Below are positions 43,317 through 50,904 of a stretch of 64,000 nt of DNA, piece after piece. The stretch is from Aeribacillus composti (GTDB lineage: Bacteria; Bacillota; Bacilli; Bacillales; Aeribacillaceae): NCBI RefSeq assembly GCF_007827555.1, contig NZ_VISS01000017.1, positions 19,122 through 83,121 on the forward strand, read 5' to 3'. Both the position numbers and the translations under genes were made by a program. Every line of letters starts with the position of its first letter. The stretch's first letter is position 1. Under the pieces are notes generated by a model. That model worked only from the letters and a program-made list of their open reading frames with translations. It did no database searches and was not told the origin of the DNA.

Positions 43317-44691
43317 GCCACATAAGTATCAGGAATATGCTACTCAACGGATTATTGACACGCCGTATATCGGCCTGTTTTTGGAAATGGGCTTGGGAAA
43401 AACCGTGTCAACTCTAACAGCTATTGATCTGCTGTTGAATGATTACTTTGAGGTAAATAAGGTGTTAGTGATTGCCCCGTTACGGGTCGCCAACGATACC
43501 TGGCCCAGGGAGATAGAAAAGTGGGATCATTTGAATTATCTTCGCATCAGTAAAATCTTAGGAAGTGTCGATCAACGGCGAAGAGCATTAAAAGCTGATG
43601 CGGATATTTATGTCGTTAATCGAGAGAATGTTGTTTGGTTAGTTGGAGAGCTAGGGGGGAAATGGGACTTTGACATGGTGGTGATTGACGAGCTGTCTAG
43701 TTTTAAAAACCACAAGTCTAAACGCTTCCGGGCTCTTAGACGGGTCAGACCGATGATGAAGCGGGTTGTCGGATTGACCGGTACACCTGCGCCCAACGGG
43801 CTAATTGACTTATGGCCACAGATCTACCTTTTGGATTTAGGGGAACGATTAGGAAAAACCGTCACCGGTTACCGAGATCGATACTTTGTCCCCGGAGAAC
43901 GTAACGGTCACACTGTGTATAAATGGCGAGAGAAAAAAGAGGCTGAAGAGCGTATCTATGATGCCATTTCGGACATTGTCGTCAGTATGAAAGCCGAAGA
44001 CTGGTTGGAGTTGCCGCCAAAGATTGAAAGAACCTTGCCTGTCAAAATGTCCGAACAAGCCTGGAAACTGTATAAAAAACTGGAACGCGAATTGTTGATT
44101 GAGTATGAGGATGCGGATGTTGTCGCCCAAACGGCTGCCGTACTGTCAAACAAATTGCTGCAGATGGCATCTGGAGCCGTATATGATGAGCTGCGGGGAA
44201 TCAAACGTATCCATGATGCTAAGCTGGATGCCCTAGAGGATATCATTGAGGCGGCCAATGGAAAGCCGGTGATGGTGTTCTATAATTATCAGCACAGCTT
44301 AGACCGGATCCAGCAACGCTTTCCAGAGGCCAAGGTGTTACGGAAGGGAAAAGCGGGCAGCGAGGATATCACAGCTTGGAACAATGATGAGATACCAATC
44401 CTTTTGTTACATCCTAAATCAGCAGGACACGGTTTGAATCTGCAGGAGTCCAGTTGCCAAACGGTAGTATGGTTTGATCAAATATGGAGCTTGGAGGAAT
44501 ATATGCAGGCCAATGCCAGGGTACATCGGCAGGGTCAAACAAGAAGTGTTGTGATCATGAGGCTTGTGGCAGAAGGGACAATGGATGAAGATGCAATTGA
44601 GGCTATAGAACAAAAGGAAACAGGCCAAGAGGCCTTGATGCAGGCAGTGAAAGCTAGAATTGAAAAAGCGAAAGAGGGTGAAAGAGTATGA
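43306..44691 (+). CDS. SNF2-type DEAD/DEAH-box helicase
   Basis: 461 aa if translation starts at CTG 43306, 5 nt after AGAGGTGAG. The frame has no ATG, GTG or TTG between TGA 43297 and TTG 43381, yet residues YKPHKYQEYATQRIIDTPYI before Walker A (LEMGLGKTVS) are clearly part of the family. Walker B is VVIDELSSF, motif III GTPAPNG, motif VI ANARVHRQGQ. Phage SNF2 proteins are common in this replication module. Confidence 0.87.
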   Translation: MKYKPHKYQEYATQRIIDTPYIGLFLEMGLGKTVSTLTAIDLLLNDYFEVNKVLVIAPLRVANDTWPREIEKWDHLNYLRISKILGSVDQRRRALKADADIYVVNRENVVWLVGELGGKWDFDMVVIDELSSFKNHKSKRFRALRRVRPMMKRVVGLTGTPAPNGLIDLWPQIYLLDLGERLGKTVTGYRDRYFVPGERNGHTVYKWREKKEAEERIYDAISDIVVSMKAEDWLELPPKIERTLPVKMSEQAWKLYKKLERELLIEYEDADVVAQTAAVLSNKLLQMASGAVYDELRGIKRIHDAKLDALEDIIEAANGKPVMVFYNYQHSLDRIQQRFPEAKVLRKGKAGSEDITAWNNDEIPILLLHPKSAGHGLNLQESSCQTVVWFDQIWSLEEYMQANARVHRQGQTRSVVIMRLVAEGTMDEDAIEAIEQKETGQEALMQAVKARIEKAKEGERV

Positions 44692-44794
44692 CCATGCTAT
44701 TGATAAAGTGTACCATCAGCTTCCAGATGAGTATAAAAAAGTTGGTGAAACTAAAATATTGGACAAAGTCACAACGCAACGTTTAGGTGGATGA
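44678..44794 (+). CDS. Short remnant or small phage ORF
   Basis: 38 codons from GTG 44678, overlapping the helicase end: YDHAIDKVYHQLPDEYKKVG then ETKILDKVTTQRLGG. Protein-like but short and with a weak RBS. Could be the surviving end of a deleted gene, since a 500-bp gene-free stretch follows. Confidence 0.3.
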   Translation: MKEYDHAIDKVYHQLPDEYKKVGETKILDKVTTQRLGG

Positions 44795-45318
44795 ACTGAA
44801 AAAATTTAACCCATGAGAGCTTCATAAGCTTTAAAATCATTTATTAATTATTTTATTTATATTCGTAAATATGCTTTGAAATTGGGATTTGTTAATTAAA
44901 GACAAAGAAAAAAATACTGATATTTTTTCCGAAATAAAGAAAATACCAGCATTTTTCTCATTTACCTTCAGTATTAATTTATTTTATTTCTGCAGGCCTT
45001 TGGCTTCTAGAAGAAGCCGGGCCTGCGTATCATCAGTTTGAATCGGACGTTTGGCCCGAAAAAAGTATAAACAACTGTCAAAAAAGTTGCCTAATATATT
45101 TGACGATAGCCATTAAAGTGTCTTTGCTTAGAACAATTATGATAAATAAACACTTCAATGCGATCATCTCCTTTCAGAATATAAAGAGATGATACGCTCT
45201 TGACGTCCTAATTTTAGATTATGCAGTTTACTTAAAAAAATAACATCAAAATAAAAACGCCGAGATCTCTCCCGGCATGCATACCCAACTCCATTTTATC
45301 ACACTGGGAGGGGTCTTT
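44795..45318. other. Gene-free stretch in the prophage
   Basis: About 520 bp without an open frame worth reporting. It contains a hairpin GCAGGCC-GGCTTC / GAAGCC-GGCCTGC at 44992-45026 with no T tail, and AT-rich DNA on either side. This may mark where genes were lost, and holds the promoter of the small genes that follow. Confidence 0.5.
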
Positions 45319-45519
45319 GTGAGATTAAAAGAACTTAAAATTAATCCTAGTACTATGAGACTAGAAATTGATATAATGGAACAAAAAGGAAGCTTTGCCA
45401 TCGTTGTTTGTGATGGGAAGGCGAAAATTACTGAATTACCACCGTATGGGGAAACGAAGATTATCACTCATCAGGGCAAGGTGAAAAGGGTGAAGTTTGA
45501 TGAGGGGGAAGAGTTTTAG
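45319..45519 (+). CDS. XtrA/YqaO-like phage protein
   Basis: 66 aa from GTG 45319 with GGGAGGGG upstream. Sequence (RLKELKINPSTMRLEIDIME, KITELPPYGETKI, KVKRVKFDEGEEF) resembles XtrA of PBSX and YqaO of skin. Function unknown; such genes sit near the phage regulatory region ahead of late genes. Confidence 0.7.
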   Translation: MRLKELKINPSTMRLEIDIMEQKGSFAIVVCDGKAKITELPPYGETKIITHQGKVKRVKFDEGEEF

Positions 45520-45531
45520 GAGGGAGAACTA

Positions 45532-45816
45532 ATGTTTTTTTGTGAAATTAAGATACTAAAATCTGCTAATGGAATTGAAAAAATTAAAGTAAAAAAGACT
45601 CACAACGGAAACCAACTATCTAAATTTACTATTAGAATAGGTGATGAATTGGTAGTGAAACCACACAATAAATTAAAACTTAAGCATAGGGATCGAAGGG
45701 TACAAGTCCTAAATTTTACTGAGCATGATAGGTTTGGCCTAAGAGCCAGAGTGAAATTTTTGGACAATAATAGGTATGGGTTTGTAAACATTGAAGATTT
45801 AGAAGAATTAGTGTAG
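45532..45816 (+). CDS. Phage hypothetical protein
   Basis: 94 aa, basic, beta-rich by pattern (KFTIRIGDELVVKPHNKLKL; GLRARVKFLDNNRYGFVNIE). GGAGGGAG precedes the ATG. The pattern suggests a small barrel fold, but no family is recognised. Confidence 0.55.
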   Translation: MFFCEIKILKSANGIEKIKVKKTHNGNQLSKFTIRIGDELVVKPHNKLKLKHRDRRVQVLNFTEHDRFGLRARVKFLDNNRYGFVNIEDLEELV

Positions 45817-45850
45817 GTATACGGTGGTTGTTTCACGAGGGGGAAGAGTT

Positions 45851-46579
45851 TTGAGAAAAAAAGAAAAACGAATGAAAAAGGTTAACGGTCTATTTGGACA
45901 TATCAATCTTATTATAAGAAACATTATTTTGTCTTTTTATTTCTCATTACTTATAGTTGCTATGATTTTGCTTAATCCCTTTTTTGTTTTAGTAACATTT
46001 ATTATTATTTTTCTTTTGTACTACAATTATCTTAAATATACCGACAAGTTTCATATACGTCCTATAAAATATGAGGAGCTTAAAACATATTATGGAAAAA
46101 AATTGATTCACTATACAAATTATTTAGATGATGATGCGATTAATAATTATCATCTTACGGGTAATATAAGATTAATTGGAAATGGTAATGCAAAAGCGAA
46201 CTACAGAATGAAATGCAAAGATAAAAGTAAAAAATTTGTATGGTTTCACGTTGAAGATTCTATAAACAAAAATGAGCCCGAACTAGAAAGTTTTTTACAA
46301 TCTCACTTATTTGAATCGAATCCAAGAAAGTATAAAATTGTTGTTAATTTTGAAGATGTTTTAGATTTTCCTTTGTTTATCAATCCAGTTAACGGAAATA
46401 TTTTAGTTTATGGTGATGCAAATGTACCTGGAATACTATATAAAGAGTTTGTTTGGTATACTAAAAGACTCTATATTAAATATATACTAAAATACTCTTT
46501 TATAATTTTTTTGCTTTATTTTCCTTTAAAATATCACGACTTCATTGGAACAATGATAAATAAAAGGAGAAAAAGATGA
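45851..46579 (+). CDS. Membrane protein of unknown function
   Basis: 242 aa from TTG 45851 (GAGGGGGAAG upstream), or from ATG 45872. Two N-terminal membrane segments (LIIRNIILSFYFSLLIVAMI and the following LVTFIIIFLLYYN), a central soluble part of about 130 residues and a C-terminal hydrophobic stretch (YSFIIFLLYFPL). Unrelated to phage structural genes. AT-rich, accessory position. Confidence 0.55.
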   Translation: MRKKEKRMKKVNGLFGHINLIIRNIILSFYFSLLIVAMILLNPFFVLVTFIIIFLLYYNYLKYTDKFHIRPIKYEELKTYYGKKLIHYTNYLDDDAINNYHLTGNIRLIGNGNAKANYRMKCKDKSKKFVWFHVEDSINKNEPELESFLQSHLFESNPRKYKIVVNFEDVLDFPLFINPVNGNILVYGDANVPGILYKEFVWYTKRLYIKYILKYSFIIFLLYFPLKYHDFIGTMINKRRKR

Positions 46580-46602
46580 TGCTTGTTCTACCAGCCCTCT
46601 GG

Positions 46603-46645
46603 AGGACACTGAATGACGCTTAGGCGTTGTTTGGTGTCCTTTTTT
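46603..46645 (+). terminator. Intrinsic terminator
   Basis: AGGACAC..GACGC and GCGTT..GTGTCCT pair around TTAG, followed by TTTTTT. Ends the accessory genes before the sigma-like regulator. Confidence 0.85.
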
Positions 46646-46677
46646 GTTTGGAATCAATCAAAGAAAGGAGAATGATC

Positions 46678-47181
46678 ATGATTGATCTAATCCAACAATA
46701 TAGTGACGCTTTGAAGCAAGCTAGAAAAATGTATAAAACGGCCAATGACGAGGATAAAAAAATCATTTCCGGTATGATTTCTGATTTGGTATATTCGTTG
46801 GAATGGATGAAAACAAGTAGAATGCCAGGGAACAGAAGAGGTATTGAGCGGAGAGCAGCTTATCAAAGGGAAAAACCGTTTGATCCGTTACTAATGCAAA
46901 GATATTTCAGAAGTACAGATGAAGATGTTTATGAGTGGGATGATCATCTGCAAGAACATAAAATTGATGAATGGGATCGTCAGCGAATTGAAGACGCTTT
47001 GTCCGTTCTTACGGAGAGAGAACGAGAAGTATATTTGATGTCCAGAGGCCATTGCTTATCATACGGTCAAATCGCAAACTATTTATGTATTTCAAAGGGA
47101 GCCGTCCAAACAATGATTGAACGTGCGGAAAAGAAAATAGCTGAAAGAAAAACTGAGAGCCTCTTCTGCTTATGCGGATGA
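46678..47181 (+). CDS. Phage sigma-70 region 4-like late-gene regulator
   Basis: 167 aa from ATG 46678, 8 nt after AAGAAAGGAGA. The C-terminal half is a sigma region 4-type helix-turn-helix: LSVLTEREREVYLMSRGHCL and SYGQIANYLCISKGAVQTMI. Similar ArpU- or sigma-like proteins switch on phage late genes. The 3' third is repeated as a remnant at 10821-10982. It precedes the packaging and head genes by about 3.4 kb of accessory DNA. Confidence 0.8.
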   Translation: MIDLIQQYSDALKQARKMYKTANDEDKKIISGMISDLVYSLEWMKTSRMPGNRRGIERRAAYQREKPFDPLLMQRYFRSTDEDVYEWDDHLQEHKIDEWDRQRIEDALSVLTEREREVYLMSRGHCLSYGQIANYLCISKGAVQTMIERAEKKIAERKTESLFCLCG

Positions 47182-47263
47182 GGCTTTTATTCAATACTAG
47201 ATACAAAAACAAAATTGGTATAAAATTTTGTAAAATAAATCTTTTTCAAGGAGAGGAATGTAA

Positions 47264-48316
47264 ATGGAGCAGTTAATTAAACATATTCCGCGAATCCCCG
47301 AAAACCAAAGATATTGGTTTGTAAGGACAAATTCAGGAGAATATTATGATAGTTTTGTAAATGATGGATTCATAGGTATTGGGTGGAATCAAATTGAATT
47401 GAAACATTTGAAAGAAAACAGACCTTTAGAGGATATTGTTAGAGAAAAATATAAAAACGAGAATAGACCAAACTATGTCGCGAATCAAATAAAAACGTTT
47501 TGCAACGACATGAAAAAAGGGGACATTGTGCTGATTCCTTCGAGTAAATCTACTTTCATACATTTTGGGGTTATTCAAGATACTGAACCATATGAAGAGG
47601 AAATTCCTTTTGAGGTAGAAAACATTGACGAACATCCAGAACTACTCTTCGAATACGAAGGTGTATGTCCATATCGAAAAAGAAGAAGAATAAAGTGGGT
47701 TAAAGTTATAAAACGAGATAATATGGACCCACAATTGTACAAACTTATTTATTCACATCACACAATTTCTAACGCGGATGGTTATGCTGAATATATTGAT
47801 AAATCATTATTTGATTTCTATATTAAGGGAGATAAGTGTCATTTTATACTGCATGTACGTAAAAAAGAGCATATCAAGGCACGTCATTTAATACCTTTCA
47901 TGTCCGATTTGTTAACGATAGCTGATCGTAATTCTGACGATGAAATTGATATTAAAGTTAATGTTCAATCGCCCGGAACAATTGAGCTTATAGGGTATAT
48001 TCCTATCATAATTATGGTATCTGTAGGTTTGGTTGGTGTGATAGGTGGAAGAGTGAAATTTTTTGGAATGGAATTAGATACACCAGGAATCATAGGGAGA
48101 TTGTTAGAATGGCGTAGAACAAAACAGCAAGAACAAAATCAAGGACAAGAAAGTATTAATGAGCCAACTGAACAGCAAAAAGAGAGACTGGTTGCCAATG
48201 CAGAAAATCTTGATATTCAATTGCCAGAACAATTACAAAAAGCATTGAAAGCATACGCTGAAGATGTAAATAAACAAATATCTGTTACAGAAGAAAAAAA
48301 TAAAGAGAACCAATAA
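47264..48316 (+). CDS. Unrecognised protein: EVE/PUA-like domain plus membrane helix
   Basis: 350 aa. Residues 15-110 look like the EVE/PUA-like ligand-binding fold seen on restriction-type proteins (RYWFVRTNSGEYYDSFVNDG, FIGIGWNQIEL, KKGDIVLIPSSKSTFIHFGV). A middle domain follows, then one transmembrane helix near residues 243-262 (GYIPIIIMVSVGLVGVIGG) and an 85-residue charged, Gln/Glu-rich tail. No enzyme motif found. It lies in the accessory slot between late regulator and packaging genes, where prophages carry defence or lysogenic-conversion genes. Function not known. Confidence 0.6.
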   Translation: MEQLIKHIPRIPENQRYWFVRTNSGEYYDSFVNDGFIGIGWNQIELKHLKENRPLEDIVREKYKNENRPNYVANQIKTFCNDMKKGDIVLIPSSKSTFIHFGVIQDTEPYEEEIPFEVENIDEHPELLFEYEGVCPYRKRRRIKWVKVIKRDNMDPQLYKLIYSHHTISNADGYAEYIDKSLFDFYIKGDKCHFILHVRKKEHIKARHLIPFMSDLLTIADRNSDDEIDIKVNVQSPGTIELIGYIPIIIMVSVGLVGVIGGRVKFFGMELDTPGIIGRLLEWRRTKQQEQNQGQESINEPTEQQKERLVANAENLDIQLPEQLQKALKAYAEDVNKQISVTEEKNKENQ

Positions 48317-48318
48317 AT

Positions 48319-48537
48319 TTATTCGTCCTCTTTATACCTGTTTTCGACCTTAAAGAATAATTTGACTGTTAGTGTGGATAACAACAGTGCTACTAGCTCT
48401 CTAGTATAAAAAAAACCGATTGTTCTGTCGCTAAGAATATTTAATTTCAAAAGGGTTACGTCATATAACAGAAAAAAAACAGCGGTAATAAGAATAAACA
48501 TATTGAGTTGTGAAACAATGCCGATAATTTTTTTCAT
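48319..48537 (-). CDS. Small two-helix membrane protein
   Basis: 72 aa from ATG 48537 with AAAGGGGGAAAG upstream. Two hydrophobic segments (LNMFILITAVFFLLYDVTLL and ELVALLLSTLTVKLFF). It is convergent with the gene at 47264, the stops 2 bp apart, and opposite to the prophage direction, so it is likely expressed in the lysogen. Function unknown. Confidence 0.6.
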   Translation of the reverse strand: MKKIIGIVSQLNMFILITAVFFLLYDVTLLKLNILSDRTIGFFYTRELVALLLSTLTVKLFFKVENRYKEDE

Positions 48538-48699
48538 ATGACTTTCCCCCTTTCGAAACATAATATTCAATCATTTACTCAAAGTTTCCTACCGATTATA
48601 ATAAAATTTTAGCATTTTGTAAATAAAAAATAAATAAAAGCTGATTACGCCTTTGTTTTTGTCGTACAAATGCCACCATATAGTGAAGAAGGAATTTAT

Positions 48700-48731
48700 C
48701 TCCTTTTGTCGAATTGAGTAGGCGGAAGGAG
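48700..48731 (+). promoter_or_regulatory. Hairpin that can sequester the RBS of the 48742 gene
   Basis: CTCCTTTTG (48700-48708) can pair with CGGAAGGAG (48723-48731), covering the Shine-Dalgarno sequence; loop 14 nt. The same structure with a similar loop stands before the gene at 49820. Confidence 0.55.
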
Positions 48732-48741
48732 AGGTTAAGCA

Positions 48742-49278
48742 TTGAACTTTGAAACAAAGCATATTATCAGATGGGGTATTCCAGGTTGGGTCTACATTAT
48801 TAGCCTAATTTCTTATTTTATCTTTAGCACACCAGGCTTATTAATCGACCTAAAAACTAAATATGGTTTAACAATCCTGAGTTTAAGTGCAATTCTTGCC
48901 GGGATCGGAGTCCCAATTGGTTATCTTATTCATCAAATAAGTATGCTTTTTGGTTTTGTTGTAAGGCATAAATGGAATAAGTATTTTAGGAAAGAGTATG
49001 AATTAGACAATAAAATTATTGGCAATGACAATGGAGAAAAAATTAGAGAAAGGTATCGTCATTTATTATCACGAGTACATGAATTAAGAGCACTAAAGTA
49101 TAGTAATGGGTTATCTGTCTTAACGATTTTAGTCATGCTATATTTCTATTCAAATACATTAGCTGGCTTAATTATTTCAGTCATTAATTTGTTATTTGTG
49201 ATAATTGTACATGTTAATCAAAAATATTTTGAAGCTAACTTAAATTTTTTTATAAAAAGAACTTTAGAGCGCCATTAA
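48742..49278 (+). CDS. Membrane protein of unknown function
   Basis: 178 aa from TTG 48742, GGAAGGAGAGG upstream. Hydrophobic segments near residues 15-35, 42-70 and two near 125-160; a charged cytoplasmic-type stretch (KYFRKEYELDNKIIGNDNGE) in between. No family recognised. Accessory gene of the prophage, followed by its own terminator. Confidence 0.6.
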   Translation: MNFETKHIIRWGIPGWVYIISLISYFIFSTPGLLIDLKTKYGLTILSLSAILAGIGVPIGYLIHQISMLFGFVVRHKWNKYFRKEYELDNKIIGNDNGEKIRERYRHLLSRVHELRALKYSNGLSVLTILVMLYFYSNTLAGLIISVINLLFVIIVHVNQKYFEANLNFFIKRTLERH

Positions 49279-49292
49279 CGGCGCTTTTTACT
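49267..49292 (+). terminator. Intrinsic terminator
   Basis: AGCGCC ATTAA GGCGCT followed by TTTTTAC overlaps the stop region of the membrane gene. Two tandem copies of ATATAAGTTTTGTTAAAAA follow at about 49319-49356. Confidence 0.8.
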
Positions 49293-49349
49293 TTTTTTCT
49301 GGGAGGGAAGAACAGAAGCAATATAAGTTTTGTTAAAAAATATAAGTTT

Positions 49350-49452
49350 TGTTAAAAAACGAAAAGAGAAGTTGAGTCACCGCGAATTGATCGACTTGAT
49401 GGAAGTGAATTTGCCCGACGTACAAGCGAGTGCGTGAGGCGATTAGGAGGAA
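49350..49452 (+). pseudogene. Frameshifted fragment of a small phage protein
   Basis: KRSLSHRELIDLMEVNLPD in one frame continues as YKRVREAIRR one base over, near 49422. The combined sequence resembles a short basic, probably DNA-binding tail found in Firmicute phage proteins. The upstream part is missing. Confidence 0.4.
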
Positions 49453-49498
49453 GTGAATTTTATTTAGGTAGAGAGAAATCGGGAAGTAATTTTAATGA

Positions 49499-49666
49499 TT
49501 ATTTTTCTTTTCTTACACCTTTAAATGGTTTGTTGTCAGATGTTTTCATATCCATAAAGCGACCAACGTCACCGCGTTTGACCCAGGCGTCAGTTTTAGG
49601 ATTGTATACTTGGGATCGGTCTCTTACCGAACCTTTTCTATAACCGTCTCCAGTGTTCTTTGCCAA
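49499..49666 (-). CDS. Conserved 55-aa small protein
   Basis: From TTG 49666, 8 nt after AAGGAG. Sequence AKNTGDGYRKGSVRDRSQVY, NPKTDAWVKRGDVGRFMDMK and KGVRKEK resembles a widespread small basic protein of unknown function that occurs in many bacterial phyla. Oriented against the prophage late genes. A start further upstream is possible but lacks an RBS. Confidence 0.65.
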   Translation of the reverse strand: MAKNTGDGYRKGSVRDRSQVYNPKTDAWVKRGDVGRFMDMKTSDNKPFKGVRKEK

Positions 49667-49779
49667 GTTTATCAACTCCTTAATTCCCGATTTCTCTCTT
49701 TGTATCAATTATTCAATGTGGTAGGGACAAATACCTATTATTCGTCGAAATTTGACGAACGAATTTTGTAGGAAAGACT

Positions 49780-49811
49780 CTCCTTTTGTTGTATTGTGTA
49801 GGCGAAAGGAG
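49780..49811 (+). promoter_or_regulatory. Hairpin that can sequester the RBS of the 49820 gene
   Basis: CTCCTTTTG (49780-49788) pairs with CGAAAGGAG (49803-49811) across a 14-nt loop whose end ATTG(T)GTAGG matches the one at 48709-48722. It would hide the Shine-Dalgarno sequence. Confidence 0.55.
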
Positions 49812-49819
49812 GGGATAAT

Positions 49820-50113
49820 ATGTTAGATAAATTAATTGAAGAAGGCCTAAATTTAAAATCACAAATAGAGGTTACTGAAGTTTATGGTGTCAAAAGCTAT
49901 AATCTTTCAGGTGAGGATTTTGAAAAATGGGCCTCAAAAGTTATATTGTATTTAGAGGATCATTATCCTGGTAAGGCCATAACTAATAAAGCTATTGAAG
50001 TTTACAATCAATTAAGAAATAGCAGTGTGGAAAATTACGAGTTTCTTTTAGGAACAATTAAAGGACTTCAAGAATATGAAAGGGAACAAGATGATGATTT
50101 TGACGCTTTTTAG
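49820..50113 (+). CDS. Hypothetical protein
   Basis: 97 aa, acidic, helical (MLDKLIEEGLNLKSQIEVTE; ENYEFLLGTIKGLQEYEREQ). AAAGGAGGGG precedes the ATG, in a hairpin. No family recognised. Last accessory gene before the packaging module. Confidence 0.6.
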   Translation: MLDKLIEEGLNLKSQIEVTEVYGVKSYNLSGEDFEKWASKVILYLEDHYPGKAITNKAIEVYNQLRNSSVENYEFLLGTIKGLQEYEREQDDDFDAF

Positions 50114-50125
50114 ATATTAAAGATG

Positions 50126-50151
50126 AAGCATCCTTCGGGGTGCTTTTTTTA
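50126..50151 (+). terminator. Intrinsic terminator
   Basis: AAGCATCC TTCG GGGTGCTT followed by TTTTTT; closes the accessory segment. Confidence 0.88.
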
Positions 50152-50166
50152 TTTGGAGTTGATAGT

Positions 50167-50478
50167 ATGAACTTCTATAAAACAAAACAATGGAAAAGGA
50201 AACGTGAATCCATACTTCGACGTGATGAATACCTTTGCCAGGAGTGCAAGCGATACGGAAAGACTACACAAGCAACGATGGTTCATCACATTGTACCTTT
50301 AGAGAAAAGGCCAGACCTTAAACTGATGAGTTGGAATCTTATCAGCTTTTGCAATAAATGCCATGAATCGATGCACAATCGAAATACTGATGAGCTTTCG
50401 GAAAAGGGAATGCAGTGGGTCGAAAGAGTCCGTCATCATTTGGAAAATAATCCCCCCTACCAAAATTTTTTCAGATGA
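50167..50478 (+). CDS. HNH endonuclease of the packaging module
   Basis: 103 aa from ATG 50167. Contains CQECKRYGKTTQATMVHHIV, PLEKRPDLKLMSWNLISFCN and KCHESMHN, the paired Cys and His-His-Asn/His residues of the HNH fold. In HK97-like phages an HNH protein beside terminase stimulates DNA cutting at cos or pac sites. Good RBS TTGGAG. Confidence 0.9.
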   Translation: MNFYKTKQWKRKRESILRRDEYLCQECKRYGKTTQATMVHHIVPLEKRPDLKLMSWNLISFCNKCHESMHNRNTDELSEKGMQWVERVRHHLENNPPYQNFFR

Positions 50479-50553
50479 GCACTCAGGGACCGGAGGGGGC
50501 AGGCATTTCCAATAGCGCGGACCCTAAAAAATTTTTTTCGGGGAGGTGAGAGC

Positions 50554-50904
50554 ATGGCAAAGGTACCAACCAAGGAGACAATCAAACGGCGAACGATTGC
50601 TGATATGAAAGCTCTTGGAACTTACAAAAGTCAGTACAATCGCTTGATCGACATATATTCTGAACTCGTTTATCAGTTTCTAAAATTAAATCAAGAATTT
50701 GAAAAGAGTGGGTATCAATATGAAGTTTTCACCGATCAAGGCGGTGTAAAAAAATCCCCAATTGTTGCAACCCTAGAGAATCTAAGAAAAGATATCTTGG
50801 CATACTCCGACCGGTTGTGCCTCAACCCGAAATCATTAGAAACGGTTACGGCCGAGACCGGTAAAAAATCCGTCTTGGCTTCGGTGTTGAAAGAATTGTC
50901 ATGA
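50554..50904 (+). CDS. Terminase small subunit (P27 family)
   Basis: 116 aa, helical, overlapping the large-subunit gene by 4 bp. IADMKALGTYKSQYNRLIDI and SDRLCLNPKSLETV fit the P27-type small terminases, which recognise phage DNA ends. GGGGAGGTGA precedes the ATG. Confidence 0.85.
   Translation: MAKVPTKETIKRRTIADMKALGTYKSQYNRLIDIYSELVYQFLKLNQEFEKSGYQYEVFTDQGGVKKSPIVATLENLRKDILAYSDRLCLNPKSLETVTAETGKKSVLASVLKELS

Noticed and set aside
44992..45026. Strong hairpin in the gene-free prophage stretch
   Set aside because: No T run on either side, so it is not called a terminator; noted only in the gap entry.
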